64,000 nt of DNA from Triglochin maritima. Taxonomy: Eukaryota; Streptophyta; Magnoliopsida; Alismatales; Juncaginaceae. The stretch is taken from positions 32,221,621 through 32,285,620 of the forward strand of contig OY821784.1 of the NCBI GenBank assembly GCA_963682175.1. The letters run 5' to 3'. Below are positions 47,201 through 58,489 of this stretch, piece by piece. Both the position numbers and the translations under genes were made by a program. Below the pieces are notes generated by a model that saw only the letters and a list, made by a program, of their open reading frames with translations, had not been told where the DNA came from and did not search any database. Numbering within the stretch: position 1 is the first letter of the stretch; every line of letters starts with the position of its first letter.

Positions 47201-49415
47201 TGAAACTTTTCCAAGGCTGATGTTGGTGAACAGATTTCCAAGTGTGTGCACAATTGCCAAAGGAAGAATTGCCATTAGCTGCAAATCAAAAACAAACAAT
47301 TAAAAAGTGAGGATCAATAGTTCATTGTTATATTATGGCAATTATAAGGTCCTAATTAAGTAGTCTTTGATAGTCTGAGCACCAGGAAGCAAGTAGAATA
47401 CAAATAATCTCTTCATCAGGCACATAAAACCATATAAGAGATATCATGCACCAAAAGATAAGGACATTTACGTGGAAAATCCTTCTAAACAACCACGACA
47501 CCGCATAATCAACGGATATTTAATATTATACAAAGAATTACAAAATTACGACCGTGATAAAATTCTCGTATACCACTTAATAGGGGTGCAAACAGATACA
47601 CTTTATGCACGGATAGTTCGTATAAATATCTGTTTTTTTAAGGATATGAATATCATTTTTCCATATCTGTACGGATACGGATATTAGTTTTCAAATTTTT
47701 GCGAATATGAATACAAATATAAAAAATTGACTACGAATATACAAATATGTATATTTTGGTTGGAAACAAATATCTGCATAATTAATATAATTTTTTTCTC
47801 TATATATGTTTAAATTAGTGATTTTATCATGATATATTTAACTTTTATTTAATTTTTTTAAATGCATGTGGATATATGTTTGTCATATTAAATTTAATCC
47901 AGAATTCGAAAAGTTAAATGTCTAATAGAATTTGCAGAAAATTAAATAAAGAGAAAAAAACATCACTACTAAATAATACTAATGAATAATATTAAATAAT
48001 ATTTTTTAGTTCTAACGGAACCGAGTCTTATTCTACACTGCTTTTAATTTTCTTGGATCATGTCGTGCTCTCTCCTAATGTTTATGAGTTCAGCACAGCT
48101 CCCCCTTCCATTCTAAGATCTCAACTTTGGTATTCAACTTCCTTTTCCTATTGTTTAATAAGTTTATAGCTTATATAAAAGTTCGTAATCATCAAGAAAT
48201 CAAGAATCCTATCAAAATCATGTTATTCTCTTGACAATAAATAATACCTGTGAAGAAGAGACTTTAGGCCTCTTATGCAGATTTGTTGCCCACATGAAGA
48301 GTACAAATATAGTCCCCATGCCAAGATGTATTGTTGTGATGGTGATAGGAAATGGATAAACTTTAAGAATCTGCACATGATTATTAATTTTTCAAAACAA
48401 TAAAACGTGTGGGGTATAACCACGGGCTTACTTTTCTTCTAGTATATTGTAGATGTTCAGTTCCTAATGAGTTGGTCATTAAAACATTAATCATTTAACT
48501 AGTAGGAAAATATTAAAATAGTTATATAGTAATTTAAAGGTAATAGCTTTTTTAAGACAACTAAGGGAGAGAATATTAACACATAAAAGACATATTAAAG
48601 GATAGTCTGATGATGCTATATAATCAAGCGTTTATTATGAATTAGGACACAAAAAACCACACACGACGCCGTTAGCATATTTGGTTATTACTTATCAGTC
48701 AGAATATATGATTTAAATGGTGATTACTGGTAATCAAGGGCTTTCTAATGAACGTAATAAATAAGGATTTTTCAAAACCATCACCTAAGAATTCCCATAA
48801 ATGGAACAAAATGATACAATTCAGTGTGTGTTTCCATGAGTGGGTATTTGTGAAGAAAGAATTTCATCATGTGTTATTGTTAATGACGAGGAAGACAACT
48901 TCATAATATTCGTAAGAAACTTTCACCTCAAAATTTCAGTGTAGAGTATAGGCTTTTTTCATGGTAGGCCAGCTCAATTACCCCCTTTGATTAATGAAAC
49001 CAATTAAGAAAGAAATGTTTTATTCAAAATTAATAAAGTAAACCAATTTTACCGTATTTGTACAAAAATCTAAATACGTATTTCAAGAAAAGTCAACTGA
49101 TTTAAATCTAAACGATAAAAATGCTTAAACTCGAAGTCAAACTCGCACCTCCTTGACGTAGATGTTGAAGTAGATGTTGAACAAATACCAAATCCCAAAC
49201 AGAAACCCGAGACTAATCGTAGCCCAAGCATTGTTCTTCTTCTCAACCATCTCACCTTTTGCTCTGTCAAGGCTCTCGTGGATCGAGTTCGCTGCCCTTG
49301 TGCGAAAAACCATAACCTCTTGACCGGAGTGCACCGGATTTCCCAGTATGTACCATATTTTGTTGTTGAAATGACTCGAGAAAGATAACCAAATCGAAAC
49401 GAGATAGGAGAACAT
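44232..49415 (-). CDS. Plastid phosphoenolpyruvate/phosphate translocator-like protein, nine exons
   Basis: It is a member of the plastid phosphate translocator family (TPT domain) and most resembles PPT, which exchanges phosphoenolpyruvate for phosphate across the plastid inner envelope to feed the shikimate pathway. Exons join in frame: 49149-49415, 48248-48370, 47126-47278, 45748-45833, 45534-45606, 45328-45450, 45192-45260, 44962-45091 and 44232-44314 (368 codons). Motifs are [58 protein letters not shown] (Lys164), [43 protein letters not shown] and [13 protein letters not shown] (Lys319, Arg320); the lysines and arginine are the phosphate-binding residues of the family. The first in-frame ATG (49415) gives a short Ser-rich leader. 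An open frame continues upstream without ATG to 49535, so the transit peptide start is uncertain. Glucose- or xylulose-phosphate translocators are less likely on motif grounds. Confidence 0.92.
44786..44880 (+). repeat. tRNA-derived SINE in intron 8 of the translocator gene
   Basis: An A box TAGCTCAGTTGAG (44798-44810) is followed at the correct distance by a B box AGATCGAATC (44842-44851), the RNA polymerase III promoter of a tRNA gene. The sequence between them does not fold as a full tRNA, and a T-rich end follows, so it is a SINE head, not a functional tRNA. Confidence 0.65.
47583..47780 (+). repeat. Possible hAT-type element end in intron 2 of the translocator gene
   Basis: TAGGGGTGCAAACAGATAC at 47581-47599 and the following (C)GGATA(C/T)-rich sequence resemble the end and interior of hAT-type MITEs. 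The opposite end and target duplication are not found. Confidence 0.35.
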
Positions 49416-50455
49416 CAAGTTCGATTGCGATCGTATGTAGTTGAGAGAATTTAGGTTATGAGGTAAACTCGTGATATGAAAAGAAGAAGCTAGAGACGAA
49501 GTTTGTGTTCTTCGTATATATTTATTCTCTCTCACACTATAGATGAGTTGGGGGTCTTGACTCTTTAGCTACAGAAAAATAATGAAATGGAAATTGGTCA
49601 TTTAATTGGTGATTTGACATTTAGGATCCCGTATTAATGGTAATACCAAGTAAGATTATCTCGGTTAGCTCTTGTCTTGAGATAGTCAATACCAGAAATC
49701 TAATTCCAACAGTTTTATTTGTATGTTTGGGATATTGAGATTTCAAATGGGATAGTAGATAATAAAAAATCATATGAACGAGAATTGTCATTTTAAATAG
49801 ATATTATTGTTTTTCGAGGTTACCATCATAATTTTTTACATCTCAAATTAGATAAAAATATATTTTAACTATATTAGTTTGGAAATGTGACAAACTTTAC
49901 ATGTGGAAGTAAAATTTTAAGTAAAAGTTAAAAATAATCATGATAAAATCAGTAATTTAAGGGAATTACTATTCATCGTCCGCAAATTACTTAAATCGTC
50001 CATGTTAATTATCATTTTGTTCTTCACATTCCATTTAATACCAATTATGTCCCGTAAAAAATAAAAAAAATCGAGCGTCTGCATGGGGGTTTCTTGCAAA
50101 CGCCCTGAGGTTTTTTAAAAATCTTGAATTTATACGGTGTGTTATCTCATACGAGAGCCTAAATGAATGTGGGTCTACACTAAGAGATGTGTTTGAATGT
50201 AATTTTCAATGCAGGAGATGAGTATCAACCAATATACCCAAAAACATAGATACTACGCTATTTTGATATTTTTTGATAGGTACCCAAGTTAAAACGCTTA
50301 TTTTAATATATAATAGATACAAATATATATAATATACTACTAGAAATTGTTCATGATTTTATATATTAGACTTGATATGTCTTGTTTATAAATTATAGTC
50401 TTATAATTTATTTTTTAATTTCCTTACATTCCAATAACTGCACAAATAACATAAC
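49416..50455. other. Upstream flank of the translocator gene, no other gene
   Basis: The first ~120 bp are an open continuation of the translocator reading frame without an ATG, probably 5' UTR. The rest is AT-rich with no recognised element until the gypsy LTR at 50456. Confidence 0.5.
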
Positions 50456-50582
50456 TGTTATGTCCCTAACCCTGTTTAGGGTTTAATTAGTGTTAAGTGA
50501 GGTTTGACTTTGGGGAGGAGAGAGAGAAGTATGGGTGAGGTATGGGAGTGGGGTTGCAGGGGATGGTGGGGGTGTTGGTTTT

Positions 50583-50592
50583 GTTTATATAA
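50583..50592 (+). promoter_or_regulatory. Probable TATA box of the gypsy LTR
   Basis: TTTATATAAC lies in the first 140 bp of the LTR; the same sequence is present in the 3' LTR at 63403-63412. Transcription would start about 30 bp downstream. Confidence 0.6.
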
Positions 50593-50940
50593 CAAAACTC
50601 TCCTTCTCCATTTTTCTTCTTCTTCCACTTTTCTTCTTCCTCACTCACCTTGTTCTCACGTCCTCTCTCTTTGGTCGGCGAGCAGCTCCGGTGGACAGTG
50701 ATCGAGGCGCGGAGGCTCCGGCGTGAGGAGGTCGCAGCAAGGAGGAGGTTGCGGGTGCGGAGGCGCGAGCGTTGCTCCGGCGTTTCTCCATCCTTGTTTG
50801 AGGTGTGCCGCTCATTAGTGTGATTTTGTTGCTCACCCGTGTGGAAGGGTGTTGTTGGTCGGTCGGGGGAGGTCGAGGACCTCTCCGGCGACGCGTTTCT
50901 TCGTAAATCCTCGGCTGGCGCGAGGTTGAAGACGACCAAC

Positions 50941-51465
50941 GGTCGACCGGGTCCTTCGGGCGGTCGACCGTTTTAGCATTGTTTGCCCGACTTTAACCTT
51001 CACCGGTCGAACGATGCCTTGGGGCGGTCGACCGGTAGTGCATTATTGCTGGTGAGTTGGGATTTTTCTACCTGTTGTCGGTCGACCGGTTCCTTGGGTC
51101 GTTCGACCGGAACTTAAGTGTACTGATTATTGTTGTATGATTGTTCGACCGATTTTATATTGCGTTCGACCGATTGCATGTTTGTTCGACCGGTAGTATG
51201 TTTACGTTCGACCGTTTGATGACGTAGAATACTAGGTTGACCCTGTTAGTTTTCGGTCGACCGGGACCCATGAGTCGGTCGACCGATAGATTGGATTTGA
51301 TGTTGACCAGACTCCGGATTTTGACCTCGTTCGGTCGACCGGTTTTAGACTTTTGTTCGACCGTTGGGGAATTAGTGTTGCGCAGTGAGTTCTACCGATT
51401 CAGACTTTCGGTCGACCGAATTCCTCGTGAAAACGGTCGACCGGTTAGACTATTTCGGTCGACCG
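50941..51465 (+). repeat. Array of 17 G(G/T)TCGACCG palindromes in the gypsy LTR
   Basis: Sites start at 50941, 50962, 51005, 51026, 51080, 51101, 51143, 51164, 51184, 51206, 51255, 51277, 51333, 51355, 51410, 51435 and 51457. Sixteen have TCGACCG and one (51005) has TCGAACG. Nine of the sixteen intervals are 20-22 bp, and two more are 42-43 bp. Sequence between the sites is not repeated. The 3' LTR repeats the first nine or so before the window ends. Confidence 0.95.
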
Positions 51466-52644
51466 AATCTGCTCAGAACTGAATTCCTGGGTCCCGTTGT
51501 GAATGCCAACTTTGTCCACGGAAACCCGTGTCCTCGCCTTGTGCGTGAGCCGGGAGGTGACGGTGGGCGCATGATGCGTGCCTGCCCAGGGACCGCCGTT
51601 GGGAAGAGTGTGGGTGTTCGGGACGCGTCAGCTCCATGTATGGACCGTGACTTTTGAGATGTGTGTTGGCACTTTGTAGTATAGCAGGCCTGAGGGATCG
51701 CGGATCCCAGTGTTGATGTTTGCGCGAGCACGCAACTGGCGTTGGGTGAGGTGACTACCGGCCCACGGGCTACGGAGGTCGCTGCCCTGCTTTTATAGCG
51801 GCGCAGTTGGTGTTTGCGGCTCGAGGAGCCCGATGACCTGGCAGACTTCGGTCTGGATCTGTCCGATGCTGTGCCGGACTGTTGTGTTGGACCACCGATG
51901 CTGTGCCGGTGATGCCGCCGAGGTTGTGCCGGCGATGATGATTGTTGGGCCGAGGCTGTGCCGGCTATGTTGTTTTCCTCGGCTGGGCACCTACCGAGAT
52001 GATGTTGTTATACCTTCCGGGCGACGGCCCCGTTGGTCCCTGTGGCCCCGACCACTGAGATTTACAGATCTGTTTCTATCGGCGCGTAGACGTGACAGAG
52101 GCTCCCTGCCGAACCCTTGAGTAGTGTAGCTGCGTGTGGGGGGTGCGATGTCGCGGGCTACTAGACTGCATGTGCCTGCAGTAGGTCTCTTCGGGAGACC
52201 CGATGATTGATTGTCGGACTGATGTCCTGTTTTACCCTTTGGGGGAACTGTTTTCCATTTCTGTTGATGCCATGACATGCTACTAGTATGATAGGTTCAT
52301 TATGTGATGCATGCATTTAGGTGAGTTGGTATACGGGGTTTCCTTCTGGAAACTCAGGCATCGTTGTGATATATTTTCAGGACCGCAGTAGGTCCAGTTG
52401 GGTGGTGATCGGCGGGGACGCGCATTTTGGAGTTGGATCCTCTTCTCGGGCCGCTGAGGTCGACATGATTACTTTTCATCTTCTGTTGTCATTTTGCTGT
52501 AATCATGTATCTTTTGATAAACTCTGATGTATTATGGTGCACCGCCTATTTATTTATGGAAAGTAACAGTCCCGCCTTGATTATTGTGCTCTTGATCTTG
52601 TTTATGAATTTTTAAATTTTCCGCTGTTTCGGGATGTTACAACT

Positions 52645-52656
52645 TGGTATCAGAGC
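52645..52656 (+). other. Primer-binding site for initiator tRNA-Met (gypsy element)
   Basis: TGGTATCAGAGC, three bases after the LTR end, is complementary to the 3' end of plant initiator tRNA-Met. Confidence 0.92.
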
Positions 52657-52767
52657 GGTCGATTCCTATGCGGTTCCCAATGAAATCACCTTTGTAGTAA
52701 TAAGAAGCATGCATTTTATCTTTTAGCATGCATACATGGCTGAAGTTGTGATTGTTTCTTCTGGCAG

Positions 52768-53730
52768 ATGGCACCTAGGCGTGTGAGGAGTTCTCCACGC
52801 GATCGTGATCCCAGTGACGACACATCTGGTGCTCATTGGGACAGGTTGGGCGAGTTTCTGGAGCGTCAGGCAGCTCAGAGCGCCCAGGGCGGAGTGGGAG
52901 CTGAGCACGATCGGTTCATGCGTCAGCACCCGCCGACTTTCGATGGCAGGAGGGCCCCAGAGGTCGCAGAGGACTGGATCTTCCGTATGGAGAAGATCTT
53001 CCGTGCTATTGGAGTAGCACCTGAGAGGATGGTGGAGCTGGCCACCTATGTGTTTGACGGCGAGGCCGCCAACTGGTGGAGGTCTACGTCCACGGTGTTG
53101 TTTGATGACCGTGCAGATGTGAGCTGGGAGGAGTTCTTGGAGGTGTTCCACGAGCAGTACTTCCCCCAGCATGTCAGGGATCAGAAGAGGGAGGAGTTTA
53201 TGTCGCTCGAGCAGAAGGAGATGACTCTGGCGAGCTACATCAGCAGGTTCAACGCCTTGGAGCGTTATTGCCCAGAGATCTTTGTGACCCCAGAGCAGCG
53301 GGCGAGGAAGTTCGTGCAGGGACTGAGACCGCCGCTTCGATCTCGTGTGATCAACAGCATGCCGCGGACCCTTGCAGATGCGGTGAAGCATGCTACGATC
53401 ATCGAGCAGGACCAGAGGTTGTGTGTTCAGGAGGCGCGGAAGGCGCCAGTGAGCACCGGTAGCAGAGTAGTCAGTCGTGGAGCAGGGAACCCGGGCAAGA
53501 GGCCCAGGTTCGATGGTGGAGGAGCACGTCAGTCTGGAGCGTGCACTTACTGCGGGAGGTTCCATCCAGGGCAGGAGTGTCCCCGTCGGACTGGAGCATG
53601 TATGGGTTGCGGCCAGATGGGGCATTTTGTCCGGGATTGTCCTCAGAGGCAGGGAGAGCCGAGCAGGAGGGCAGGACCACCAGCAGTAGGCAGAGGAGGA
53701 GGCAGCCGATCAGTTGTTGCACCGGGGTAG
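52768..53730 (+). CDS. gag: Gypsy gag polyprotein
   Basis: This 320-codon frame makes the capsid/nucleocapsid. A Retrotrans_gag domain spans about residues 50-215 (RFMRQHPPTFDGRRAPEVAE, DWIFRMEKIFRAI, WEEFLEVFHEQYFP, LASYISRFNALERY). Two zinc knuckles follow: CTYCGRFHPGQEC (a variant with three residues before His) and CMGCGQMGHFVRDC (standard CCHC). The ATG is the first after the primer site. It ends in TAG at 53728-53730, after which the same frame continues into protease-pol with no other stop for over 2 kb. In related elements gag and pol form one frame, so the TAG is either a nonsense change or a read-through site. Confidence 0.93.
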   Translation: MAPRRVRSSPRDRDPSDDTSGAHWDRLGEFLERQAAQSAQGGVGAEHDRFMRQHPPTFDGRRAPEVAEDWIFRMEKIFRAIGVAPERMVELATYVFDGEAANWWRSTSTVLFDDRADVSWEEFLEVFHEQYFPQHVRDQKREEFMSLEQKEMTLASYISRFNALERYCPEIFVTPEQRARKFVQGLRPPLRSRVINSMPRTLADAVKHATIIEQDQRLCVQEARKAPVSTGSRVVSRGAGNPGKRPRFDGGGARQSGACTYCGRFHPGQECPRRTGACMGCGQMGHFVRDCPQRQGEPSRRAGPPAVGRGGGSRSVVAPG

Positions 53731-55803
53731 AGCAGGAGGACCGGGCGAGTCTTCACTATCCAGGCTGAGGAGGCGAGGGACTCCAACACCGTCGTGGAAG
53801 GTACGCTTTCAGTTTCTGGTTCAGTAGCGCGTGTGTTGTTTGACTGCGGCGCCACTCACTCCTTCATTTCGGAGAAGTTTGCTGGCGAGTTGGGTCGGAC
53901 CCCTGTGCTGCTGACTGATGTTTTGGAGGTCAGCACGCCCATGGGTGAGGTGGGCACTGTGGGGAGCTTTTTCCCCGGCACCACAGTTGCTTCGGGAGAC
54001 CACGATTTTCCGGCAGATCTGGTCTTGTTACCGATGGTGGACTTCGACGTCATACTGGGGATGGACTGGCTATCACAGTACGACGTGCGAGTCTTTTGCC
54101 GTGAGAAGAAGATTCTGATTCCGATGGAGGGCGAGCCAGATGTTTTGATCAGAGGTACGAGGAGAAGAGACGGTCGTCTGATTGTGTCTGCAGTTAAGGC
54201 ACGGAGGCTGGTACAGCAGGGATGCAGCGCGTTTGTGGCCACGTTGGTAGTTCCTGATTCTGAGAGGAGGAGGTTGGAGGATATAGAGATTGTGCAGGAG
54301 TTCCCGGATGTATTCCCAGCAGAGATTCCAGCATTACCGCCGCACCGAGAGATTGAGTTCGGCATCGAGCTGGTAGCGGGTACGACACCTCAGTCGAAGG
54401 CTCCGTATCGTATGACACCTGCAGAGTTGGCAGAGCTGAAGAAGCAGTTGCAGGAGTTGATGGAGTCCGGGTTCATCAGACCGAGTGTTTCTCCATGGGG
54501 AGCGCCTGTGCTCTTCGTGAAGAAGAAGGACGGATCGTTGCGGATGTGTATCGACTACAGGATGCTGAATAAGGTTACCGTTCGGAACCGGTACCCTTTG
54601 CCCAGGATTGATGACTTGTTTGATCAGTTGCAGACGGCGAGAGTGTTCTCGAAGATCGATCTGCGTTCGGGTTATCACCAGTTGCGGATCAGGGAGGCAG
54701 ATGTTCAGAAGACAGCCTTCAGGACGCGGTACGGCCACTACGAGTTCTTGGTGATGCCATTTGGACTGACGAATGCACCTGCGGCATTCATGGATCTGAT
54801 GAATAGGACCTTCCAGCCGTACCTCGACAGATTTGTCGTTGTATTCGTAGACGACATTTTGATATACTCGCCTGACAGGGAGCAGCATCGAGAGCACCTG
54901 AGGATTGTGCTTGGCATCTTGAGGGATCAGCAGCTTTATGCTAAGTACACGAAGTGCGAGTTTTGGTTGGATCAGGTGGCTTTTCTGGGGCATATTGTAT
55001 CAGCGGATGGGATTTCAGTGGATCCGGCGAAGGTCGAGGCAGTGACTCAGTGGAGAGCCCCGACGAGCGTGACGGAGATCAGGAGCTTCGTAGGTCTGGC
55101 AGGGTATTACAGGCGGTTTATCCAGGATTTCTCCAGACTTGCATCGCCGCTGACAGCATTGACGCAGAAAGGCGTCAAGTTCGTTTGGTCCCAGAAGTGC
55201 GAGGACAGCTTTCAGGAGCTGAAGAGGCGATTGACGACAGCACCTATTCTGACGCTACCGAGTGGCAGTGGAGGCTACGTGATTTACAGCGATGCATCAG
55301 GAGTAGGCTTGGGTTGTGTTCTGATGCAGCATGGGAAGGTGGTCGCGTACGCTTCGAGGCAGCTGAAGGTGCACGAGAAGAACTACCCTACTCATGATCT
55401 GGAGCTGGCGGCGGTAGTTCACGCGTTGAAGACCTGGCGGCACTATCTGTATGGCGAGCAGTTCGAGGTCTTCACCGATCATCAGAGTCTGAAGTACTTG
55501 TTCTCGCAGAAGGAGCTGAATATGAGGCAGCGCAGATGGCTCGAGTTCATTAAGGACTACGACTTCACTATTTCCTATCATCCGGGGAAGGCGAATTCGG
55601 TTGCAGATGCGCTGAGCAGGAAGGTGGAGGTTTCAGTTGCGAGTCTGTGCATCCAGGAGTGGAGGCTACTCGAGGCCTTGTCAGAGTGGAGACCGTTCAC
55701 AGAGGGTACAGAGGGAGCAGTGATTGCTGGGCTTCGGGTAGAGCCGCAGACGGTCTCACGGTTGGTTCAGGCTCAGCAGGGGGATGAGGAGTTAGCTGGT
55801 TGA
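53731..55803 (+). pseudogene. pol: Gypsy protease, reverse transcriptase and RNase H; integrase lost
   Basis: It continues the gag frame. Protease: [13 protein letters not shown] (Cys in place of the usual Ser/Thr after the catalytic Asp). Reverse transcriptase: [20 protein letters not shown], then [37 protein letters not shown], the active site FVDD, and [12 protein letters not shown]. RNase [34 protein letters not shown] and [10 protein letters not shown]. The frame ends at 55803 with a stop made by the nested LTR. After that LTR element only about 80 bp of the original element remain before the 3' LTR, so integrase was deleted before the nested insertion. Without integrase it cannot transpose alone but could move with enzymes from a full relative. 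Confidence 0.93.
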
Positions 55804-57357
55804 TTGACATCATTTCATGCTCATATTTGTATCTTATATCCATTATCTTACACCTAAGCAATGCTACGTGACGAGTTTTATGTTTAGTTTTCAGGAATAA
55901 AGAGGTTTGAAGAGAAGAGCCATGAAAGGACCCAAAAGCTGGGAAAAAGGACTGAATGGTGAGATCTAGGGACCAAGATGCAAGGGAGAAGGACCTGAAT
56001 GTAAGACAGAAGGACCTAAGAGCAAAACAGAATACTCCACACCATCATGGGGAGTATTTTACCAATTCTATTCGGGTCGGAGCTCCAACAAGTCGAGTAA
56101 CCGCATCAAAGACCAACAATACCAGAAAGCAAAGCCCACAACAAATTCCAACACGATCCGACAATTTTGGACAGCCAATTGGCGGTCTTGGACCGCTAAT
56201 TGGCGGTCCATATTGCTCAGGATCCGTCGAAATTTCTCCTGGACTTGTATTAATGTTCGTTTAGGCTATTTTTGGTATTGGTTTAGTCCCACATCGGGGG
56301 ATTGTCCCCGATTAGCTTTTTCCATGCTTATAAATAGAACTCTTCACCTTCCATTGTAATTACCCATTGCTTGGTGGCATTCTCTCTACTAAGGAGTGAG
56401 CCTTGAAGCAAAAACTCAAGGTGGAGATGAATGCTACCTTCAATGTGAGTCATTTGTTAATAAAATAATTCTTCTAGTTTTTTTCAATCTTGTCTTTTAA
56501 TTTGTGCATGTTTGTTTAGTCTTTCCTTTCCTTTTATGTTTCTTTAATGCTTCTTGCCTTCTTAGTTAACTTTCATTTCAGTATTATGCTTTCTTTTGCT
56601 AATATAGTTAGTGTAATGAGTAGTGAGTAGTTCCATTCCCCATTTGGGGGGTGGAGAAATATGTGATATAATCATGTAGTGTATTAAGTGTGTGTTATGT
56701 TTATCCCTTGAGCTTTATATGATTTCCATAACCATCTAATGGGGTTTCACTCTTATCTTTGATATGCTAATGCTCTTGAATGAAGCTTTGCTTATGCTTT
56801 GATTAGTGGACCTATTTTATGGGGAATGATAAGGTTAGGATATGGATGAAGTTAATATTGGAAACACAATTTGTAGTGTATGTGCTCTTGTTGCCTTTAC
56901 CTTAGCTAATGTCTTGTATGTTTTAATGATGTAGTGAAATCTTAATTCATGTAGAGGCATAGTAGGGTATAGTCTTTATACTTGAGTTCATGTAGCTTCA
57001 TTCCAATTATTGTCTTGTATGTTTTAATGATGTAGTCTTATCTTAATTCATGTAGAGGCAAAGTTGGATGTAGTTTTATGATTTCATGTACTACATGTTG
57101 TGAGGAGCTTAATGAACACACACACACACTTCTTTATGTTCACATTATTTCTCTACCCCCTTTGGGGCTTAGTTTATTGCTTATCTCCATTTCCATTTGC
57201 ATCTTAGTGTAGTTTAGTGTAACCAACCTTTCTTCCCTTTCTTTACCTCTCGCCTTCGTACAAACCAAGTGTCGACACACCTCCCAGTGGACGACCCGTA
57301 TTTGCCACCGCTTCAACGCGGCCGTGCACTTGCGGTTAAATATAAAACGATCAATCA
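55801..57357 (+). repeat. 5' LTR of the nested element
   Basis: It begins TGATTGACATCA and ends GATCAATCA. A TATA box TATAAATA lies at 56329-56336, with a hairpin ATCGGGG/CCCCGAT (56293-56312) directly upstream and CCAATTGGCGG motifs at 56175-56210. A short 102-codon frame at 55956-56264 is present in both LTRs but has no recognised domain. Confidence 0.95.
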
Positions 57358-57363
57358 AGTTTT

Positions 57364-57381
57364 TGGCGCCGTTGCCGGGGA
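57364..57381 (+). other. Primer-binding site for tRNA-Asp
   Basis: TGGCGCCGTTGCCGGGGA, six bases after the LTR end, is complementary to the 3' end of plant tRNA-Asp. This primer is typical of Athila/Tat-type gypsy elements and differs from the host gypsy element's tRNA-Met primer. Confidence 0.88.
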
Positions 57382-58489
57382 GGTGCTCTGTCCAGACGTT
57401 GGTTTGGGCGATTCGAGGGGTTTTTAATTTTTTGTTTCCAGTGTTGTTTAGTTTCAGGGAACCTAAGGATCAAGGGGAGGCTACTGGAGAAGTTTGAGGA
57501 CCAGAAGCTACAAAAAGACCGCCAATCAGCGGTCTGGGACCGCCAATTGGCGGCCTGGTGAGCCTTAATTGTTCCCAAATTTGTTCCAGTTGTTATATTG
57601 TTCATGTTAGTTATCTGGGAGCACAATTTTGCATGCTGTGACTTCTACTTTGCTCCCAGATTTAATTTCAATCCCCTTTAATCAACTTGGACCATAAAAC
57701 TCAAAGCAAAAGACTAGACTTCTTGCCATCTAGGTCATGCATCATTTGTAGACCTTGCATGCATTTGTCTTTTCTTTTCCTTACATTTTCTTGTTGATTG
57801 CTGGCGTGAGGTACGTGCACCCCGATCTCTCATTCATGCATGTTTCGATCATGCATTAGTTAGTAAGGTGCATCGGGACAAGAGTGAGTTGAGCGTTTGA
57901 TTGGAGTGATTGATTGCTAGATTTAAGCTCAAAACGCTACTAAGGAGGGGCTGTCCCATAAAAGATAAGGTGGGGGATTTCATCACCCTTTCCTTGGCCC
58001 CAAAAATCACTCGTAATAAAGCCTTAACTAAAAGCGATTAGACATTGGCCCTAAGGAATTCGGACGCACTAGGAGAGTAATCTAGTCGAGACCGTCATGA
58101 CCTGATCGGCATTGCCTACCTTGTCGATAGTAGGAGGTACTGGATCTCCAGATCTGGTATCACTTGCTGGGCATTGTGGTCCTCGTTGTAGGGAGGTGAG
58201 GCGTGTCAAGGCTAGTGACCTCGAAGTTAGGCGTCGTCTAGCTTAAGGACCCATTGCCTTACATTGTTTGAGCCGTGCTTGCTAGTTAGGCTTCTTCCTG
58301 ATCCCGTAACCCACGCTAGCTTTAGGGATTCTTCCCTTCTCCTCTGAGTCATCTTCTTCTCACCTTCTTCTACGTTATAGTCTCCTCCCCTTTACACTCT
58401 CTGGTAGCGTTTTAGGGTCGAGTCGAGCACTTTTTGCGAGCTTAGTCTCGTGGTGGTGAGAGTGGTCGAGTCGAGAGTTGTTTGTTGAG
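57382..58489 (+). other. Untranslated leader of the nested element
   Basis: About 1.1 kb separate the primer site and the gag-like ATG. Palindromic CCGCCAATTGGCGG at 57541-57554 and a related GCCAATCAGCGGTC just upstream echo motifs in the LTR. No coding frame is supported. Packaging signals are expected here, but none can be recognised. Confidence 0.6.

Larger units (their letters stand above)
50456..52641 (+). repeat. 5' LTR of the gypsy element
   Basis: It starts TGTTATGTCCC and ends GGGATGTTACA (imperfect inverted ends), just before the primer site. Length is 2,186 bp. It holds a TATA-like TTTATATAAC at 50583-50592, a pyrimidine tract downstream (50600-50660), and the TCGACCG palindrome array at 50941-51465. 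Short open frames inside are not supported as genes. Confidence 0.92.

Noticed and set aside
50451..50455. Target duplication ATAAC of the gypsy element
   Set aside because: The right end is outside the window, so the duplication cannot be confirmed.
52723..54993. Long minus-strand frames of 219-300 codons
   Set aside because: They mirror the GC-rich gag-pol coding strand and contain no domains.
55956..56264. 102-codon frame present in both LTRs of the nested element as a gene
   Set aside because: Identity between LTRs reflects their recent common origin, and there is no domain or homologous frame in the older LTR copies.
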